Source of the DNA: Chitinivibrionales bacterium
Lineage (GTDB): Bacteria; Fibrobacterota; Chitinivibrionia; Chitinivibrionales; WJKA01
Assembly (NCBI GenBank): GCA_014728295.1
Contig: WJLW01000015.1
Coordinates: 124,001-188,000 of the forward strand
Direction: 5' to 3'
DNA length: 64,000 nucleotides
The translations under genes were made by a program, and so were the position numbers. This document shows, piece by piece, positions 17,486 to 26,131 of this stretch (positions are counted from its first letter, which is position 1; each line of letters starts with the position of its first letter). Below the pieces are notes generated by a model. The model was not told the DNA's origin and did not search any database. It worked only from the letters and a program-made list of their open reading frames with translations.

Positions 17486-18909
17486 AATCACGTAGCGTAA
17501 TGACTGGCGTATGCCTCTGTGCGATGTTGACAATAGTGTACTCGTCACCGGACGCCTCAGAGGCATTCAGTGTCGCCTTGACCGGAAAATACCCACCTTT
17601 CAGTTTTTATTCCGACAGCGGCACACTTACCGGCTTCGATGTTGATGTTTCAGCAGAAATTGCCCGTCGCCTGGACCGTCGGCTTGAAATCATCACCACC
17701 GAATGGGACGGTATTCTGGCAGGACTGCTTGCAGGCAAGTTCGATGCGATCATCGGCTCGATGGCAATTACGCCCGAGCGCCGCAAAAAGGTTTCTTTTT
17801 CACGTCCTTATTACGAATCGGGAGCGCAGCTTTTTTGTTTGACAAAAGACACGGCGGATATTGCCTCGATTCAGGACATGTACGGTGAAAAAGTAGGAGT
17901 GGTTATAGGTGAAACCTACGAGCACTATCTGCGCACCAACCACCCCGAAATTAATACGGTGACGTATAAGAGTTCGGTTGACATATTCCAGGATATGCAT
18001 AACGGGCGCCTGAAGGGTTTCCTTACCGACCGGCTGGTAGGCATGTATCAGGTCAAGCAGGCCGGCATGCCCTTTGCCCCGGCGGGTCGGTTGCTGTACA
18101 AGGAACAAATGGGCATTCCCACTCATCAAAACGCAACACGACTGCTGGAGCGCATCAATGCGGCACTTGAAGATATGCAGCAGGACGGCACCTTCGATCG
18201 ATTGACCAGCAAATGGTTTCGCCGGCAAACCGTGGAGTCACCGGCATCCAGCGCGATGCAGCCGGAGGTTATCAGAAACAAACTGGTTCAAGGTTTTGCC
18301 GTTACCATTGCGATTGCCGGCTTGTCTCTGGTATTCGGCTTTTTGCTGGCGCTGCCGATCGGTGTCATCATAAACAGCAACATTGCGCTTATCGGCGCCG
18401 TTTTGCGTTTCGGGGTAGATTTCATTCGCGGAACGCCGGTGCTAATTCAGCTCTTTTTTATCTATTTTGGCGCACCGCAGATCGGGCTGACGATTTCGCC
18501 CATCGTATCGGCTATTGTCACGTTGTCAATTAATTCGGCGGCCTATATGGCGGAGGTAATCCGTTCCGGACTTATGGCCGTGCCGCCGGGACAACCCACA
18601 GCCGGCAAAGCGCTGGGCCTTGCACGATTTGACATCTTTTTTTCGATCGTCTGGCCTCAGGCGTTCCGGATAGCCATGCCGACATTGGTGAATTCGTGCA
18701 TTGCGCTGCTCAAGGACACTGCGCTGGTTTCGGTTATTTCGGTGGCAGAGGTCATCCGGCAGGCGCAATCAATTATATCGGTAACCTATAATCCGATCAA
18801 ATATTATCTAATAGTCGGCGTCATGTTTTTTGTCTTTACCTATCCGCTCATGCACATTGCCGCACGCATCGAACGAGGACTCAAGCGCAAAGGATTTGTT
18901 CATGATTGA
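17482..18909 (+). CDS. Polar amino acid ABC transporter, binding protein fused to permease
   Basis: A 475-residue fusion. After a signal peptide, residues about 28-250 are an SBP_bac_3 solute-binding domain ([22 protein letters not shown] is its usual start), and residues about 270-470 are a HisM/GlnP-type permease with several helices and an EAA-like loop ([20 protein letters not shown]). The start is TTG 17482, with GAGGAGG upstream; it overlaps the stop of ablA (TTGA). Such fusions import Gln, Arg, Lys or His. The place between ablA and ablB suggests lysine uptake for beta-lysine synthesis. Confidence 0.85.
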   Translation: MKSRSVMTGVCLCAMLTIVYSSPDASEAFSVALTGKYPPFSFYSDSGTLTGFDVDVSAEIARRLDRRLEIITTEWDGILAGLLAGKFDAIIGSMAITPERRKKVSFSRPYYESGAQLFCLTKDTADIASIQDMYGEKVGVVIGETYEHYLRTNHPEINTVTYKSSVDIFQDMHNGRLKGFLTDRLVGMYQVKQAGMPFAPAGRLLYKEQMGIPTHQNATRLLERINAALEDMQQDGTFDRLTSKWFRRQTVESPASSAMQPEVIRNKLVQGFAVTIAIAGLSLVFGFLLALPIGVIINSNIALIGAVLRFGVDFIRGTPVLIQLFFIYFGAPQIGLTISPIVSAIVTLSINSAAYMAEVIRSGLMAVPPGQPTAGKALGLARFDIFFSIVWPQAFRIAMPTLVNSCIALLKDTALVSVISVAEVIRQAQSIISVTYNPIKYYLIVGVMFFVFTYPLMHIAARIERGLKRKGFVHD

Positions 18910-19621
18910 AATTGAGAACCTGAATTTTTCATATAAAAACGGCACCCAGGCGTTGCATGATATCAATCTCACCTTTGACTTTGCACAAACCGGCCAAAGC
19001 GTCGCGTTGCTGGGGACAAGTGGATCGGGTAAAACAACGCTGCTCAATTGCATCGGCCGTTTTCTCACCCCCTCATCCGGTCGCATACTCCTTCATAGAC
19101 AGAACATCTCTGAGATGAATACAAAGCAATTCCGGCAGCAGGTTGGCATCGTCTTTCAAGATTTGAGCCTGTTCCCGCACATGACGGTAGCGCAGAATCT
19201 GATGCTGGCACTGACCAAAGTAAAGCGGCAGTCCACCACCGAAGCTGCGCAACGAGCCCGCGCAATACTGGCAAAGCTCAATCTTGACTCATTGTACGAA
19301 AGCTATCCCGCGCAGCTCAGCGGCGGACAGGCACAACGCGTGGCTATCGCCCGGGGGCTCGTACTCGAGCCGGAAATTCTACTGCTGGACGAACCCACTG
19401 CCGCACTTGATATAAATACGACCCGCGAATTTGCCCGGTGGCTCAGAGAGTTGCACGAGTCAACCAATTTCGTGATTGTCACTCACGATGTCGCGTTCGC
19501 TCACGATGTTGCCGATCATGCCGCACTCATGGAAAAGGGGCGCGTGACCGTAACCGGGGAGATGCAGAAGATTATGAAGATTTTTACCGCCGAGCACCCC
19601 GGGGCGGTGGCAGGCCCATGA
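18902..19621 (+). CDS. Polar amino acid ABC transporter ATPase (GlnQ/HisP-like)
   Basis: A 239-residue ATPase starting at ATG 18902, eight bases inside the preceding gene, with AAGGA upstream. Walker A is GTSGSGKTT, the Q-loop is VFQDLSLFPHMTV, the signature LSGGQAQRVAIARGL and Walker B ILLLDEPTAALD. It powers the fused binding-protein/permease encoded just before it. Confidence 0.9.
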   Translation: MIEIENLNFSYKNGTQALHDINLTFDFAQTGQSVALLGTSGSGKTTLLNCIGRFLTPSSGRILLHRQNISEMNTKQFRQQVGIVFQDLSLFPHMTVAQNLMLALTKVKRQSTTEAAQRARAILAKLNLDSLYESYPAQLSGGQAQRVAIARGLVLEPEILLLDEPTAALDINTTREFARWLRELHESTNFVIVTHDVAFAHDVADHAALMEKGRVTVTGEMQKIMKIFTAEHPGAVAGP

Positions 19622-19807
19622 CGCGAATAATTGTGCTCGGACTCGCTGAGACGACAGGCGAATAATCGTAATCTCAATGTTACGCAAAGATGCCGCGCCG
19701 GGGAAATGGTCCGAGTTCAGGTTTTTCGAAATGAATTCGGTTGTGATAAAGAGCGAAGCGAAAGTAGGAATAACGATATTATGACAGTACGAGAGGAAAC
19801 CACACCA

Positions 19808-20650
19808 ATGCAGGAAGACGCAATCGAAACCTTCGGCGCCAGCACCATTCAGCACGGTAAGCTCAGCAATCGCATCTACGTAATGCACCTGCAGGAATCG
19901 GACTTTCCCGCAATTTTACCGGAGTTGAACCACCTGGCAAACCGCAATGGATACACAAAAATCTTCGCCCGCATCCCCCACTTTGCCTATCGGGGCTTTC
20001 TGGACGACGGCTACCGGTGCGAAGCAAAGATACCGGTATTCTTTGCCGGAACTCAACCGGGATATTTTATGGCGAAATACTTTGACGAAGCACGCGCGCA
20101 TTCACTCAAGGAGGAAGAAGAGCAGGCAATCCTGGACAAAGCCGGGCAACGCATACGATCCGAAACGCCGTCATTGCGCAAGGGCTACACACTTGCGAAG
20201 TGCGAACCTGCAGATGCGGAGGATATGGCCCACCTCTATCGCGCCGTATATGATTCGTATCCTTTTCCTATTTTCAGTCCCGATTATCTCAGCGACACGA
20301 TGCAGCGCAATTTTGTATATTATGCCGTTCGCAAGGGAGCTGAGATTGTGTCCGTAGCCTCGGCTGAGATCGATTTCGAGGCACTTCATGCAGAAGTATC
20401 CGATTTCGCGACATTGCCTGAATACCGGCGCAAAGGTTTTGCAGCCTGCCTTGTTTCTCAACTGGAAAATGAATTGCACAGAATGAAAATTGCTACGGTC
20501 TTCACTATAGCCCGCGCCCAGTCTCCGGGAATCAATATGGTTTTTGGCGGCTCGAAATATGCCTTTGCCGGAATGTTGATTAATAATACGAATATATTCG
20601 GCAGCATACAGGATATGAATGTATGGTACAAACTCCTCCCGCACGATTGA
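19808..20650 (+). CDS. ablB: Beta-lysine N-acetyltransferase (GNAT)
   Basis: A 280-residue enzyme that acetylates L-beta-lysine to N-epsilon-acetyl-beta-lysine. The N-terminal half holds the AblB signature (STIQHGKLSNRIYVMHL, GYTKIFARIP, then AKIPVFFAGTQPGYFMAKYF), and the C-terminal half is a GNAT domain with the acetyl-CoA loop LPEYRRKGFAACLVSQLE. I chose ATG 19808 because GAGAGGAAA lies eight bases upstream and the length fits the family; ATG 19781 is possible. It lies in the same direction as ablA and the amino acid importer. Confidence 0.9.
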   Translation: MQEDAIETFGASTIQHGKLSNRIYVMHLQESDFPAILPELNHLANRNGYTKIFARIPHFAYRGFLDDGYRCEAKIPVFFAGTQPGYFMAKYFDEARAHSLKEEEEQAILDKAGQRIRSETPSLRKGYTLAKCEPADAEDMAHLYRAVYDSYPFPIFSPDYLSDTMQRNFVYYAVRKGAEIVSVASAEIDFEALHAEVSDFATLPEYRRKGFAACLVSQLENELHRMKIATVFTIARAQSPGINMVFGGSKYAFAGMLINNTNIFGSIQDMNVWYKLLPHD

Positions 20651-20733
20651 TGAGCAAACAAACGGTACTTGCGATGCTCCATGCCTTCAATTGCCATTAA
20701 CCAACCCAACTTACTTCACCCGAGAGATCAACC

Positions 20734-21345
20734 ATGTACGAACTGTTTGAGTCCTCCGGCCTGATGCTGGTATTGCTTAATCCATTTCTGGTTATCGTGT
20801 ACCTGATTGACATCGTGCAAAAGCTAAATTTCAGCAAATTTGCAAAGGTCATGCTGCGCGGCTCGATTATCAGCGTCTTTGCTTTCTGGTCGTTCGCCCT
20901 GCTTGGTGATGCTATTTTCTCCAAATTCGTCCACGCCGAATTTGCTTCCTTTCAAATTTTCGGCGGCGTTGTTTTCCTGCTTATCGGATTGCAATTCGTC
21001 TTCAAGGGTCAAAATGCCATAGAGGGTTTGCGCGGTGAATCCGCGTATATTGCCGGTGCGATTGCCATGCCGATCATGATTGGGCCGGGTACCATAAGCG
21101 CCAGCGTGATCATCGGCAAACGTTCAGACCCCATTCCTGCCTGTATTGCCATTTTAATTGCGGTAGCTGTATCGGCAGGCATTATGCTGCTGCTTAAAAA
21201 AACCCATGACTACGTACGCCCCCGTCGCGAGCAACTGATTCAACGCTATTTTGAAATTGCAGGCCGAATCACGGCATTATTCGTGGGGACAATATCCGTT
21301 GAGATGATCATGCGCGGCCTCGGCGCCTGGATAGAAAAATATTAA
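20734..21345 (+). CDS. MarC-family integral membrane protein
   Basis: A 203-residue protein with six predicted helices, the first near residues 8-30. LLNPFLVIVYLIDI near the start, QIFGGVVFLLIGLQFVF and AIAMPIMIGPGTISASVIIG match the MarC/NAAT family, including the conserved P-x-GP-G-T segment. The role of MarC proteins is not settled. It follows ablB in the same direction; co-transcription with the osmolyte genes is possible. Confidence 0.85.
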   Translation: MYELFESSGLMLVLLNPFLVIVYLIDIVQKLNFSKFAKVMLRGSIISVFAFWSFALLGDAIFSKFVHAEFASFQIFGGVVFLLIGLQFVFKGQNAIEGLRGESAYIAGAIAMPIMIGPGTISASVIIGKRSDPIPACIAILIAVAVSAGIMLLLKKTHDYVRPRREQLIQRYFEIAGRITALFVGTISVEMIMRGLGAWIEKY

Positions 21346-21375
21346 CAGATATATCCGTTTGCTCTTGCTGCTGCC

Positions 21376-21558
21376 TTATGCCGGCAGGATCTCCGGTTGG
21401 TCGGGCTCTTTCGAAGGGCGATCCGGTTCGGGCTCATCGGGCAGCGGTTGCGGATAAGGGGGCACCGGCTGCCTCTCAGGCTCGTTGGGAATCGGTTCAT
21501 GTTCGGGAACGGCAGGTGGGGTTGCCGAATGCAGAAGGGATTGGTCACATAGACGCAT
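21376..21558 (-). CDS. Small proline-rich peptide with a sigma-54 promoter
   Basis: A 60-residue product, one quarter proline and rich in Glu and Asp (VPEHEPIPNEPERQPVPPYP and similar). It has no homologue I can name. Support for a real gene: AAGGA eight bases before the ATG, and a clean -24/-12 promoter at 21628-21644 some 60 bases further upstream. Likely an extended, unfolded polypeptide, perhaps a linker-like envelope or cytoplasmic peptide. It diverges from the NtrC-type regulator gene. Confidence 0.55.
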   Translation of the reverse strand: MRLCDQSLLHSATPPAVPEHEPIPNEPERQPVPPYPQPLPDEPEPDRPSKEPDQPEILPA

Positions 21559-21627
21559 ACTGTATTTTCCTTTGCAGATGAATATGCATGAAATGAAACG
21601 TAAGCAACGCCGGCCTTAGTTTATAAG

Positions 21628-21644
21628 CCGCAATATCAATGCCA
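21628..21644 (-). promoter_or_regulatory. Sigma-54 (-24/-12) promoter of the proline-rich peptide gene
   Basis: On the minus strand: TGGCAT-TGATA-TTGCGG, with GG and GC separated by exactly ten bases. The predicted start of transcription is near 21617, about 60 bases upstream of the ATG at 21558. Confidence 0.7.
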
Positions 21645-21669
21645 GAATGCAGATTATCCGGATTTGAGC

Positions 21670-22998
21670 ATGCCGAAAGTTAAACATCCCAGACTGTTTT
21701 TCATTGAAGACGACGAAGATGCGCTCTTTGGCTATGAGCGCTACTTTGCCAAAGCAGGATATGCAACGCTGGCCGCGACAACATTGCAGGAGGCCAAAAC
21801 TATTGCCGGGAGGGAATCATTTGACGTTGCGATCCTGGATTTAAAACTGCCCGACGGCAACGGTCTCTCCTGGCTGCCCGAGCTCAAAAGCCGCCATCCG
21901 GCCGTTCCGGTTATAATAATTACAGCATTGGGTGACATTCCAACCGCGGTTGAAGCAACCAAAAAAGGCGCCGCTAATTTTCTCACCAAACCCGTTTCGC
22001 TCAGGGAGTTGAAGGACCAAATTCGTCAGCTCTCCGAATTGCGGAATCTGCGCCGTCAGAACCTCATCCGCCAAAGGACGCATAAGCAGGAGCAGCCCTG
22101 GTTGGGGCACGACGGACCCATGAGGCAATTGATGGAATATTGCACGGTTGCTTCGGCCAACGACACTGTTATTTTGCTGCTGGGAGAAACAGGAACCGGC
22201 AAGGGTGTTCTGGCCAGATGGATACATGAACATAGCGAGCGCGCATCAGAACCGTATATTGAGCTCAATTGCTCCAGTTTGCGCGGGGAATTGCTGCGCA
22301 GCGAGCTCTTCGGTCATGTCAAGGGCTCGTTTACTTCTGCAATCAAAGACCGGGAAGGTCTGGTTGAGGTCGCCGACGGTGGAACATTGTTTCTGGATGA
22401 GATAGGAGATATGGATCTGGAGGTGCAGGCGCAATTGCTCAAAACGATTGAAGAGCGCTCTTTTCGCCGGGTGGGAGAAAATAAGCTGCGCACAAGCGAT
22501 TTCAGGCTGATTTGTGCAACAAATCGTGATTTGCTTAAAGCCGCCGAGAACGGGCTGTTTCGCAAGGATCTCTACTACCGCATCTGCGTTTTCCCCATTC
22601 AGGTACCGCCGCTACGGGATCGCCCGCAGGATATTTCTCCCCTGGCGCACCACCTGCTTGCCGTTCTGGGCTACAGCGCATTTCAGCTTGATCCCGAAGT
22701 ACAAGAAATCCTGCAGGCTTATCAGTGGCCCGGCAATGTCAGGGAGTTGCGCAACATGCTGGAGCGGGCCCTGCTGCTTGCCGGACAGGATCGCCTGGCT
22801 GCACGCCACTTTCCCGGTCTGAGTCCCTCAATCGCAGCCGGCGGCAATAATCTCAAATTGCCGCTTGAAGAGGTCGAGAAAAAACATATCTTTGCGGTAA
22901 TCGACTATTGCGGAGGCGATAAAAACAAAGCATGCGAGATTCTTGGCATATCACTTTCCGCTCTCTACCGCAGACTCGATAAATTTTCCGGCAATTAG
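21670..22998 (+). CDS. NtrC-family sigma-54-dependent response regulator
   Basis: A 442-residue activator from ATG 21670 (a TTG lies two codons earlier). Receiver domain residues 1-115: acidic pair EDD, phospho-acceptor D57 in AILDLKLPDG. AAA+ domain about 140-370: Walker A GETGTGKG, Walker B GGTLFLDEIGD, and GSFTSA where most members have GAFTGA, the loop that touches sigma-54. The C-terminus is a Fis-type helix-turn-helix (NKACEILGISLSALYRRLDK). It is the natural activator for the -24/-12 promoters at 21.6, 27.7, 28.6 and 32.9 kb; the kinase at 23.8 kb is its probable partner. Confidence 0.92.
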   Translation: MPKVKHPRLFFIEDDEDALFGYERYFAKAGYATLAATTLQEAKTIAGRESFDVAILDLKLPDGNGLSWLPELKSRHPAVPVIIITALGDIPTAVEATKKGAANFLTKPVSLRELKDQIRQLSELRNLRRQNLIRQRTHKQEQPWLGHDGPMRQLMEYCTVASANDTVILLLGETGTGKGVLARWIHEHSERASEPYIELNCSSLRGELLRSELFGHVKGSFTSAIKDREGLVEVADGGTLFLDEIGDMDLEVQAQLLKTIEERSFRRVGENKLRTSDFRLICATNRDLLKAAENGLFRKDLYYRICVFPIQVPPLRDRPQDISPLAHHLLAVLGYSAFQLDPEVQEILQAYQWPGNVRELRNMLERALLLAGQDRLAARHFPGLSPSIAAGGNNLKLPLEEVEKKHIFAVIDYCGGDKNKACEILGISLSALYRRLDKFSGN

Positions 22999-23096
22999 TT
23001 TGTCGAAATCGGGAAAGCACATTTTGCGCAAATGGCAAAATCAAGCACGGGCTGCCCGTAAATAGCTTTACATTGAGCAGTATTCCAAAGTTGAGA

Positions 23097-23113
23097 TGGC
23101 ACGCTGTTTGTTA
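23097..23113 (+). promoter_or_regulatory. Possible sigma-54 promoter of the first SlyD-like gene
   Basis: TGGCACGCTGTTTGTTA: a perfect -24 element, but the -12 element reads TTTGT instead of TTGC. Spacing is right (GG-N10-GT). It lies about 55 bases upstream of the ATG at 23168. Confidence 0.4.
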
Positions 23114-23167
23114 TTCTAAATGCAAATTGCAGTAATGCACGTGTGATAATTATGCGGAGGTCACGCT

Positions 23168-23596
23168 ATGGAAACCGCTCAGATGGGAAATAAAGTAAAA
23201 GTCAAATACCAGACCACTCTTCCCAACCATGAATTTGTATCGGATGATCCGAACAAAGAAGTTGAATTCAGGATTGGCTCGCATGAAGTTATCCCCGGGC
23301 TGGAAAAAGCGGTCGACGGCATGCAGAGAGGTGAAACCAGGGAGGTGAATGTAAAGGCCCGTGATGCATTCGGACATCACCGAGACGACCTTGTGCTCAA
23401 AGTAAATCGTGCCAACCTGCCCCCCGACTCAGAGCTTAAGGTGGGCAAATCATTCATTTTGCACTCCAAAAACGGCTCAAAGGCACGTGTCAAGGTGACA
23501 GACATGCAGAACGGCTGGGTTATTCTCGATGCCAATCATCCTTCAGCGGGAAAAAATTTCAGATTCAGGATCAAACTGGTTGACATTGTCGAATGA
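23168..23596 (+). CDS. FKBP-type peptidyl-prolyl isomerase, SlyD-like
   Basis: A 142-residue cytoplasmic chaperone/isomerase. MGNKVKVKYQTTL and VEFRIGSHEVIPGLEKAVDGM are the FKBP core; the middle part (residues about 70-125) is the insert-in-flap domain of SlyD that binds unfolded chains, and the DANHPSAGK motif closes the fold. The histidine-rich metal-binding tail of SlyD is missing. GGAGG precedes the start. It lies between the NtrC-type regulator and its likely kinase, and has a paralogue at 28098-28532. Confidence 0.88.
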   Translation: METAQMGNKVKVKYQTTLPNHEFVSDDPNKEVEFRIGSHEVIPGLEKAVDGMQRGETREVNVKARDAFGHHRDDLVLKVNRANLPPDSELKVGKSFILHSKNGSKARVKVTDMQNGWVILDANHPSAGKNFRFRIKLVDIVE

Positions 23597-23653
23597 TCGC
23601 TCCCCAGCAGCAACCGCAGAGCCGGAGCTGTTCCCGTATCAATGCACATATCA

Positions 23654-23666
23654 CCCACAGTGTGGG
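23654..23666. repeat. Short perfect palindrome upstream of the histidine kinase
   Basis: CCCACAGTGTGGG, directly followed by a second overlapping one (GTGGG-TCGACG-CCCAC). It lies between the SlyD-like gene and the kinase gene. Could be an operator or a weak hairpin; no T-run follows. Confidence 0.35.
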
Positions 23667-23794
23667 TCGACGCCCACGTGGAGAACAGTGACGTCTCCAA
23701 CCATTTCAAAACCCGCCATACGGTTTCACAACCAGCACGGAGTATTTTGTGATAGAGTTCTTTCAGCTCCATATCCGGCCTTAAAGGATGGAAC

Positions 23795-25462
23795 ATGCCT
23801 GTCAGTCCGCACGAAGCCGAATTGCTTGACCTTATCCGTGATTCGATTATCATTCGTGATCGAAACGACCGGATTCTCTTCTGGAACAAAAGCGCCGAAG
23901 AACGCTACGGCTGGACCAAAGCAGAAGCAATAAGCGCTTCCAGCCATTCGTTGCTGAATACGACCTATCCCCTGTCCCTCAAGAGCATCGACGAAATGCT
24001 ATGCACCAGCGGACATTGGGAAGGACAGTTGCACCATACCTGCCGCAACGGTGCAACCGTGCTGGTGTCGAGCAGATGGACACTGCGAAAAAGAGCAGAA
24101 TCCAATATCGATGAAATTGTCGAAATTGATACCGACATAACCAGCTATGTCCGTAAAAAAATCGAACTCGAGGAAGTCAACGAAAACCTGGAGGAGGAAA
24201 TTGAGGTAAAAACAGGTCGGCTTGTCGATACGCAACAGGCACTTGAGGCAATTGAGGCCGAACGGGCGGATGTTGAACGCTTGAGTTCCAAACGGCAGGA
24301 AGTAATTGAAGCACTTTACAAAATTACCACCGGACCCTATTCATCCCCCGAAGATTTGCTCAAACGAATTATCTCCAGCATTCGCGAGCTGTTGAAAGTA
24401 ACCACGGTACTCATCGGCAAAAACGATCGCGGCCAAATCGTTCCGGCCATTGGTTCAACCCAAAAAAGCCGGCAGCATGATTTTCTTGCCGCCATTCCCG
24501 GCTCGGCAATCGATCAAGCCATCGCACGCAAAACTCCGATACAGCTTACCGGTCAGCAATGCGCCGAACTGGCTCACCGTGACATATACCGGGGCGCCAA
24601 TCTTAAATCGTGTTTATGTGTGCCGATAACCGGCGTTCACAACTCCGTTGAAGGCGTGATTGTGCTGCTTGACACAATGGAAAACACCTTCACCCGGGAT
24701 GATATCCATGTAGTTGAGGTCTACGGCGCCTATCTGGCATACGAATTTAACCGCGCCAGGCTTGAGGTGCAATTGCGACAGGCAGAAGAGATGAAAATGC
24801 TCGGACAATTGACATCCGGCGTTGCTCATGAAGTCCGCAATCCGATAAATGCCGTATCATCAATTATGGAAGCGCTCTTCGAAGAAATTGAAGATCACCG
24901 GCATTTGCGCCCGTACTTTGACCGACTGCAGAAACAAATCCACCGGTTATCGCGGCTGATGGAAGACTTGCTTACCTTGGGCAGACCGCTCAATGCAAAA
25001 TATGTAAAAGCCATTTCGGTCGGAGAAATGCTCCAATCATCCCTGGAATCGTGGAAGTTGGCCGGCAAATATGCCCACCAGAAAGTTATCCTGCGCATCC
25101 CGGAAACCATACGAAAAGCACAAGTCAAAGTCGATCCGTCAAAAATGCAGCAGGTCTTTATCAACCTGCTTGACAACGCTGCCTTTCATCATGCTTCAGA
25201 CCAACCGTTGCAGATGAACGCGGATTTGGCAGATCACGATATACTTGACATCGGCATAATTGACCGCGGCGCAGGCATTACACCCGACCGCCTGTGCCAT
25301 GTGTTCAAACCATTTTTCACCACCCGCAAAGCAGGCAGCGGACTCGGGCTGAATATCGTCAGGCACATCGTTGAAAGTCACGGCGGAACCGTCGAATTGT
25401 TCAACAACGATGACGGCGCCGGCCTGACGGCACAAGTTAAATTGCCGATGCAGGCGTCTTAG
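23795..25462 (+). CDS. Sensor histidine kinase with PAS and GAF domains
   Basis: A 555-residue kinase without transmembrane helices, so it senses a cytoplasmic signal. PAS domain residues about 5-115 (LIRDSIIIRDRNDRILFWNK), coiled coil about 118-170, GAF domain about 175-320, HisKA with phospho-acceptor H345 (GVAHEVRNP), N-box NLLDNAAFHHA near 457 and G-box GSGLGLNIV near 515. This NtrB/AtoS-like layout usually pairs with NtrC-type regulators, and one lies 0.8 kb upstream. AAAGGATGG precedes the ATG. Confidence 0.9.
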   Translation: MPVSPHEAELLDLIRDSIIIRDRNDRILFWNKSAEERYGWTKAEAISASSHSLLNTTYPLSLKSIDEMLCTSGHWEGQLHHTCRNGATVLVSSRWTLRKRAESNIDEIVEIDTDITSYVRKKIELEEVNENLEEEIEVKTGRLVDTQQALEAIEAERADVERLSSKRQEVIEALYKITTGPYSSPEDLLKRIISSIRELLKVTTVLIGKNDRGQIVPAIGSTQKSRQHDFLAAIPGSAIDQAIARKTPIQLTGQQCAELAHRDIYRGANLKSCLCVPITGVHNSVEGVIVLLDTMENTFTRDDIHVVEVYGAYLAYEFNRARLEVQLRQAEEMKMLGQLTSGVAHEVRNPINAVSSIMEALFEEIEDHRHLRPYFDRLQKQIHRLSRLMEDLLTLGRPLNAKYVKAISVGEMLQSSLESWKLAGKYAHQKVILRIPETIRKAQVKVDPSKMQQVFINLLDNAAFHHASDQPLQMNADLADHDILDIGIIDRGAGITPDRLCHVFKPFFTTRKAGSGLGLNIVRHIVESHGGTVELFNNDDGAGLTAQVKLPMQAS

Positions 25463-25785
25463 TGAATGCCGACAGCCTGGGAAACCGGCAACAGTGCCAT
25501 AAAATTATTATCTGCATCAAAGTTTACCTTCAACTCTTCGAGCCGCTTGCGCAAGGTGTCGAATGTTTCTGTGTTATGCAGCAGGCACAGGATCGTACTC
25601 CCCCCTGTTGGACGGGAACCTGCGCCTTCGGGAAATTTTTCGGCATAGGGATAGGTACTGAGATTATCCGTGCTGAGCGATTCACTGTCCAATACCGATA
25701 ATGAATGCGCACCCAGTTCCCGCAATACCGAAATTGTGGTACTCAGCGCAGTTCTTCCAGTCAGGTTGACTACGAGTAAATGCAT
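25459..25785 (-). CDS. Small PII-like or ferredoxin-fold protein of unknown function
   Basis: A 108-residue protein. The beta-alpha-beta pattern at the start (MHLLVVNLTGRTALSTTISV) and the TILCLLHNTETFDTLRKRL stretch suggest a ferredoxin-like fold such as in small PII-like proteins, but no specific signature is seen. GGAAAGGAAG precedes the ATG, so it is probably a real gene. It converges on the histidine kinase gene and overlaps its last four bases. Confidence 0.65.
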   Translation of the reverse strand: MHLLVVNLTGRTALSTTISVLRELGAHSLSVLDSESLSTDNLSTYPYAEKFPEGAGSRPTGGSTILCLLHNTETFDTLRKRLEELKVNFDADNNFMALLPVSQAVGIH

Positions 25786-26131
25786 ATGCTTCCTTTCCTG
25801 AATAAAACGGCAATATTACAAAATAAACAAATGGCATACCAGACATGTGACCACCTTCAGCAGTGCACATGCTGTAAATATAGCATTGGCGGGGCACGAC
25901 GAGGCAACTCCAAACCCACCATCAATTATTAGCAACGTGGCGTGAGGCGATTGCAGCAGGTAATTCTCAGACTTGCTTCGGGTGAGATCAGAAAATGCTG
26001 CGATAAATGAGGCTGAGAATTCCGGTTTTCAGCGTTATTTCCTTTGTTGATGTAGAATGCCTTCTGGCTTGTGAAATGCTCTTTTTTTTAGGAAACGGGA
26101 ATTGCTGTAAAGGTGATTGTTTCGATATCGT
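25786..26131. other. Non-coding stretch between two minus-strand genes
   Basis: About 350 bases between the PII-like gene start and the end of the OmpA gene. It must hold the promoter of the former; TGGTAT-GCCA-TTTGTT on the minus strand near 25826-25846 is only a weak -24/-12 candidate. Nothing else recognised. Confidence 0.4.
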
